Source: Chloroflexota bacterium
GTDB taxonomy: Bacteria > Chloroflexota > Dehalococcoidia > Bin125
Direction: 5' to 3'
Length of the DNA stretch: 64,000 bases
NCBI GenBank assembly: GCA_026707145.1
Contig: JAPOXK010000023.1
Location: forward strand, 105,134 to 169,133
The notes beneath the pieces were generated by a model that worked only from the letters and a program-made list of their open reading frames with translations, did not search any database and was not told the origin of the DNA. Position 1 is the first letter of the stretch; each line of letters begins with the position of its first letter. Below, in pieces: positions 60,070-64,000 of the stretch. A program made the translations under genes and the position numbers.

Positions 60070-60902
60070 GAGTCGTGTGAGCGGGCGGCGGATCGTTTGA
60101 GTTGATCGACGATTCGGGGAAGCGCCTCTCCTGCGGGGGCCCGGATCGTCACGGTGCAGTGGTCGCTGATCACCGTCGGCTCAGGGTTGATCTCGATGAG
60201 CGGATGGCCGCGCCTATAGATGTCCCAAGCGAAGTCGGCCGCTGGGGTGACGACGGCAGTGGTGCCGGCGAGCAGGAGGCAGTCGGCTTGCTCGGCCTCA
60301 TGGAAGCAGGCCGCGAGGCGATCGCGGGGGATGGGTTCCCCGAACATCACCGTGTCGGACTTGAGCAGGCCTCCGCAGTCCTCACAGCGCGGTGGGAGCG
60401 CCTCTGGGATTTCGTCGAAAGGGGCGCGGGCGTTGCACGCGAGGCAGCGAGTGTAGTGACTGTTGCCATGGATCTCCGTGAGTCGCTCGCTGCCGGCAAG
60501 CCGGTGCAGGTTGTCGATGTTCTGCGTGATCGTGTGCTGGAGGATGCCGAGGCGCTCCAGCTCCGCGAGGCTGAAGTGGCCGTCATTGGGAACGGCTTCG
60601 CGCAGTGTCGCGAAGAGTTCGTCGGGGTTCTCGCGGCGCTGGCGCTGCGTCTCCCAGTAAGCGGTTGGATCGGCCAAGAAGCGCTGGTATTGATTGAGCG
60701 GCGGCTCGCCGGTTTTGGTCCAGAGGCCATCCTTGCCGCGGTAGGTGGGAATGCCGCTCTCGGCGCTGATGCCGGCGCCGGTGAGGGCGATACAGTACCG
60801 CGCGCGCTGTAAGAGTTCGGCGGCCTGCGCCAGCGCGGCTTCCAGCGCTTCGTCGGGGGACGCAGGCTGAGTCGGGGAGCGATTGGGGGCGTGGTTGGTC
60901 AC
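60066..60902 (-). CDS. sirtuin NAD-dependent deacylase
   Basis: A GTG at 60902 (VTNHAPNRSPTQPASPDEAL) with AAGG nearby starts a 278-residue protein. The open frame above it is low-complexity. NAD-binding GAGISAESGIPTYRGKDGLW, TQNIDNLH, catalytic His in EIHGNSHYTRC, zinc ligands CLACNA and CEDCGG, and FGEPIP are all present. It removes acyl groups from protein lysines using NAD. It is the first gene of a pair with the M20 peptidase. Confidence 0.93.
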   Translation of the reverse strand: MTNHAPNRSPTQPASPDEALEAALAQAAELLQRARYCIALTGAGISAESGIPTYRGKDGLWTKTGEPPLNQYQRFLADPTAYWETQRQRRENPDELFATLREAVPNDGHFSLAELERLGILQHTITQNIDNLHRLAGSERLTEIHGNSHYTRCLACNARAPFDEIPEALPPRCEDCGGLLKSDTVMFGEPIPRDRLAACFHEAEQADCLLLAGTTAVVTPAADFAWDIYRRGHPLIEINPEPTVISDHCTVTIRAPAGEALPRIVDQLKRSAARSHDS

Positions 60903-61255
60903 GATGCGCCTTGTGGGGGGCAGCCTAGGAAATGGTCGATGGCTCGACAAGGAGCTGAGAGGGTCTGGGGCAGGCCGGAAACCAAGCGAAACGGTGCGCC
61001 GGCGATGTGCGGTGCCCTCGTGCGGGAAAACGTGGCCATCGATCTGACGGATCCCGAAGGGAGCGTCGATCGCGGCGCGCGGCACCGAGACTATCCCGGC
61101 GAGACGACTCCTTGAGTCATCTACGGGCCAGGATGTCGGGGGCTGTTCCGCTTGAAGTAGGGACCGATTCCGAACGTTCGGCTCGCGACCGGCGGCGCGA
61201 GAGTGCCGGGGACCTCTTGGATATCGCGCGACGGCTTTTCTAGACTGCGTCCAGT

Positions 61256-62533
61256 ATGGCGGCTCGAACGACTTCTCTGGACCGCGCTCATGCTGCGGGG
61301 CGCACGGTATGGATACCGGCCTCGTCACGCTGGTGGAGCGCGGTCTCGGTGGCTTCGGTTCTCGTGGCGACCGCAGTGGCGCTGGCTGTGACGCTGATCC
61401 GGCCGGATTCGATAGGAACAAACATTCCGATGGAGGAAGTAGGGAACGTCTCGGTACAGATCGCGCTGCCGGGGCTCGGGAGCGGGGCACCAGTGGCGTT
61501 GGCCTCCTCGGGCATTCCGCAGCCGGTGTTCGACGTGACCAGCGCCGCTGCGATTTACCAGCACGATCCCTCCAGCACCGTGACGGCGGCTCGGTACGCG
61601 CGCCACCTCGCCGCTGATTTCGTGGACTTCTCGAGTGCAACAGTGCAGCCGCTGCTGTCATCCGAGCAGATCCAGACGGTGGTGACGTTCGCCGCGTCGC
61701 CACAGCTGTTGCGGGATACAGAGCCGATCCTTGAGACGGATCGCGCGGACGAAACGGTGTTATCGGCACGGTTGGGGCTGTCGCCCGGATCGGCGCTGCC
61801 CCCTTATTTCAGTTACGAGGTGCAGCGCGGCGACTCGGTGGCCAAGCTGGCGGCACGGTTCGGCTTGGAGGCCAGTTCTATCTTGAACAACAATTGGGAG
61901 ATCCTAGATCCCGACCACCTCGAGCCCGGGGGACAACTGACGATCCCGACCGTGGATGGCATCGTTTACACCGTGAACCTGGGCGACACACTGACCGCGA
62001 TCGTCGAGAATTTCGAGGCGGATCTGGAGACGACCGTCGCCTATCCCGGGAACGAGCTGGCCAGCGCGGACTCCCTGATCGAGGGGAGCACGATCCTGTT
62101 GGTGGGCGGCACGGCCTCGGCGACATCCGGGTTCGGCTCGGGGCCGGTCTTCGCGATTCCCGAGTTCGTCTGGCCGATCGGCGGCGTGGTGACTGACTTT
62201 TTCGGATCGCCACGGGGTAACTCCTTTGGCTATCACACTGGGGTCGATTTCGCGGCGCCGGTGGGAACGTTTGTAGGGTCGGCGGCGCCAGGAGTCGTGG
62301 TGCAAGCGGGACCGGCCGGCTCGTTTGGACTCAACGTGCTCGTTGACCATGGCGGTGGCGTGGTGACGCGGTACGCGCACTTGAGTTACATCGATGTGTT
62401 CCTGGGGGAGTACGTTGACGCGGGGTCGCTGATCGGCTTCGTGGGGTCAACGGGCTATTCGACCGGCGCACACCTGCATTTCGAGATCATCATGAACAGC
62501 GTGCCGGTGGACCCGCTGCCCTGGCTGAACTAG
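61256..62533 (+). CDS. M23 peptidase with two LysM domains
   Basis: This 425-residue protein has one N-terminal membrane helix (SAVSVASVLVATAVALAVTL) anchoring it, an extracytoplasmic linker, and LysM domains at about 184-229 (YEVQRGDSVAKLAARFGLEA) and 233-280. An M23 domain at about 305-420 has metal ligands His in GYHTGVDFAAP and HLHFE. It cuts or binds peptidoglycan cross-links in cell-wall remodelling, possibly as a divisome or elongation factor partner. Confidence 0.92.
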   Translation: MAARTTSLDRAHAAGRTVWIPASSRWWSAVSVASVLVATAVALAVTLIRPDSIGTNIPMEEVGNVSVQIALPGLGSGAPVALASSGIPQPVFDVTSAAAIYQHDPSSTVTAARYARHLAADFVDFSSATVQPLLSSEQIQTVVTFAASPQLLRDTEPILETDRADETVLSARLGLSPGSALPPYFSYEVQRGDSVAKLAARFGLEASSILNNNWEILDPDHLEPGGQLTIPTVDGIVYTVNLGDTLTAIVENFEADLETTVAYPGNELASADSLIEGSTILLVGGTASATSGFGSGPVFAIPEFVWPIGGVVTDFFGSPRGNSFGYHTGVDFAAPVGTFVGSAAPGVVVQAGPAGSFGLNVLVDHGGGVVTRYAHLSYIDVFLGEYVDAGSLIGFVGSTGYSTGAHLHFEIIMNSVPVDPLPWLN

Positions 62534-62675
62534 CCGTTTCCGCTCGGGGCTGATTCTCTCTTCGCATTCCTCCCCCCTTGAACGTCGCCGCGCTTGACCG
62601 CCGACGGCGTCCTCTCTAGTCTCCCCTACTAACTACGAGAGCCATTCTTATTTCTATTTATAGGGATTCGGTGCT
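62534..62675 (+). promoter_or_regulatory. AT-rich promoter region of the metal-binding lipoprotein
   Basis: The last 40 bases (CTATTTATAGGGATTCGGTGCT before ATG) are much more AT-rich than the surroundings, with TATTTATAG as a possible -10. A zinc- or manganese-responsive operator would be expected here but no recognisable box is seen. Confidence 0.35.
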
Positions 62676-63902
62676 ATGAATCGACGCGTTGCTTCTGGTC
62701 TGATACGGCGTGCGCTGCCGTTGGCCTTGTTGGCGGGGATGGTATTGGTCGTTGCAGCCTGCGGCGACGAAGACGTGGATGTTGCACAGACACCCCAAAC
62801 ATCTGAAACGTCTCAAGCACCGGCGGCGCCGGTCGAGGAGCCGCGCGCGGCGGTCATTGATGTGGTCGCCAGCACGGAGATCGTGGCGGAGTGGGTCGCG
62901 CAGGTTGGCGGCCAGCGCGTGCGCGTAGTGGCGCTGGTTCCGGCGGGGGCGGACGCGCACACGTTCGAGTTGACTCCCGACAATGTGCGCGCGGTCGCCG
63001 GGGCGGACTTGGTCGTGATTAATGGTGGCGGTTTAGAGGGTGCCTACGAAGGCACGATCGAGGAGAACTTGGGTGATACTCCGCTAGTGGAGCTCTCGGA
63101 TTGGATCGAGTTGGAGGAGTTCCCGCCAGGTTTCGCTCACGACGAACACGAGGAAGAGGGCGAGCATCACGACGAGGGAGAGGGTGAGGAAGAGGGCGAG
63201 CATCACGACGAGGGAGAGGGTGAGGAAGAGGGCGAGCATCACGACGAGGGAGAGGGTGAGGAAGAGGGCGAGCATCACGACGAGGGAGAGGGTGAGGAAG
63301 AGGGCGAGCATCACGACGAGGGAGAGGGTGAGGAAGAGGGCGAGCATCACGACGAGGGAGAGGGTGAGGAAGAAGGCGAGCATCACGACGAGGGCCACGG
63401 CAGCCTCGATCCACACTTCTGGCTCGATCCCACACGTGCGATTCAGGCGGTGCAGGCGATCCGCGACGAGTTGAGCGCTCTGCTGCCGGATGGTGCGGAG
63501 GAGTTCGCTGCGAACGCGTCGCGTTACATCGCGGAGATCGAAGCCGCGGATGCCGAGGTGCAGGCGCTCCTCGTGGATCTTGCGCCTGAGCACCGGGTGC
63601 TCGTGACGTTCCACGATGCCTTCGGCTACTTCGCGCGCCGGTACGACCTGGAGGTCTTCGGGTTCGTGATCGAGGGGCCGGAGCAGGAAGCAAGCGCGGC
63701 CGAGTTGGCCGACTTGATCGAAGCAATGCGAGATCGAGGCGTGACGCGGGTCTATCGGGAGCCGCAGTTCGAGTCCTCGACCATAGATCAGATCGCCGAT
63801 GAGACGGGAGCCGAGGTGCGCGTGATCTACTCGCAGCCGGTAGGCGAAGTCGAGAGCTACACGGACTTGATGCGGGCGAACGGGCGGGCGCTCGCCGAGT
63901 AG
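62676..63902 (+). CDS. ZnuA-like metal ABC transporter substrate-binding lipoprotein with His/Glu repeats
   Basis: This 408-residue protein has a signal and lipobox ([18 protein letters not shown], Cys about residue 29). The cluster A-1/ZnuA fold is visible: [40 protein letters not shown] (first His), [19 protein letters not shown] (second His) and [20 protein letters not shown] (third His). Between the second strand region and LDPHFW lies a long His/Glu loop built of seven 12-residue repeats (63150-63401). ZnuA proteins carry such charged loops to collect zinc. The number of repeats is high and perfectly regular. No permease or ATPase genes lie in view. Confidence 0.9.
   Translation: MNRRVASGLIRRALPLALLAGMVLVVAACGDEDVDVAQTPQTSETSQAPAAPVEEPRAAVIDVVASTEIVAEWVAQVGGQRVRVVALVPAGADAHTFELTPDNVRAVAGADLVVINGGGLEGAYEGTIEENLGDTPLVELSDWIELEEFPPGFAHDEHEEEGEHHDEGEGEEEGEHHDEGEGEEEGEHHDEGEGEEEGEHHDEGEGEEEGEHHDEGEGEEEGEHHDEGEGEEEGEHHDEGHGSLDPHFWLDPTRAIQAVQAIRDELSALLPDGAEEFAANASRYIAEIEAADAEVQALLVDLAPEHRVLVTFHDAFGYFARRYDLEVFGFVIEGPEQEASAAELADLIEAMRDRGVTRVYREPQFESSTIDQIADETGAEVRVIYSQPVGEVESYTDLMRANGRALAE
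63150..63401 (+). repeat. seven tandem 36-bp His/Glu-coding repeats
   Basis: Seven 36-bp units encode [12 protein letters not shown] (the last ends HG). Units are nearly identical at DNA level, so the array is recent and prone to slip by whole units without frameshift. It is in frame throughout. Confidence 0.95.
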
Positions 63903-63934
63903 CTCTGGCTGCCTGCCCTTGCTCAAGCAGCCTG

Positions 63935-64000
63935 TTAGAGGCCGAACTGCTCTCGTAGAGACGCTGCCAGGGCCTGCAAGTTCGCTGCTAGCTGCTCCTC
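63935..64000 (-). CDS. partial gene, C-terminal end
   Basis: The minus frame entering from the right edge reads [20 protein letters not shown] and then L before a TAA at 63937-63935. It looks like a helical C-terminus. The gene converges on the ZnuA-like gene. Only 21 residues are visible, so the function cannot be named. Confidence 0.65.
   Translation of the reverse strand, partial: EEQLAANLQALAASLREQFGL

Noticed and set aside
63150..63401. Regular repeats as a CRISPR array
   Set aside because: Units are contiguous with no spacers and lie in frame in the ZnuA-like gene.

Overview
The window is high-GC bacterial DNA. The housekeeping genes (ClC channel with CBS and TrkA-C domains, DUF2203, two DUF3105 lipoproteins, Tat/lipoprotein binding proteins, LysM/M23 proteins) look most like a Chloroflexota genome. 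That assignment is inference from gene content only. No rRNA, tRNA or CRISPR array was recognised.

Layout. Positions 1-6.1 kb and 45.0-64 kb read as ordinary chromosome. Between them lies about 38 kb of accessory DNA. It ends on the right with a tyrosine integrase, an AlpA-type excisionase/regulator and a VapE-like helicase (41.9-44.8 kb). Its left edge is probably near 6.2-6.6 kb, but I could not find matching attachment repeats. Inside the island: (a) 6.6-8.6 kb, a hypothetical gene and an IS1595-type transposase; (b) 8.7-10.5 kb, a helix-turn-helix protein with a tandemly duplicated 175-residue domain, beside a small paralogue of its HTH; (c) 10.5-13.1 kb, a gene-poor repeat field with three hairpins whose stems differ but stay paired around a constant TGGCTGGCG loop, two nested palindromes and four copies of a CATAAGGG block; (d) 13.1-17.6 kb, a plus-strand operon of small Cys-rich proteins, a single-strand binding protein and a 919-residue protein made of unlike modules joined by six PIAGGS-type linkers; (e) 17.8-25.2 kb, a minus-strand defence-type operon of Eco57I-like methylase, membrane/coiled-coil protein and PLD-SNF2 helicase; (f) 25.4-28.2 kb, a HicBA-like pair, an SDH-type serine protease and a HIRAN protein; (g) 28.9-40.8 kb, a DUF4143 ATPase translationally coupled to a NACHT-type protein ending in a PD-(D/E)xK-like nuclease, a secreted GmrSD-like/Excalibur nuclease, and a second giant NACHT protein with an Mrr-like N-terminus. 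Regions e-g together are a defence island.

Right chromosomal arm: DinB-like protein and SDR, endonuclease IV (nfo), an ArsC/Spx-family gene with an in-frame TGA exactly at the catalytic cysteine and a SECIS-like hairpin just downstream (a candidate selenoprotein), 2Fe-2S ferredoxin, small membrane protein, quinone-oxidoreductase-like MDR, FtsX-type ABC exporter pair, DUF3105 lipoproteins, SDR, ABC substrate-binding protein, M20 peptidase overlapping a sirtuin, M23/LysM peptidase, and a ZnuA-like metal-binding lipoprotein carrying seven perfect or nearly perfect 36-bp His/Glu repeats.

The observations most worth following are the Sec-type ArsC, the PIAGGS-linked modular protein, the covarying hairpin family, and the two NACHT proteins with nuclease-like ends.
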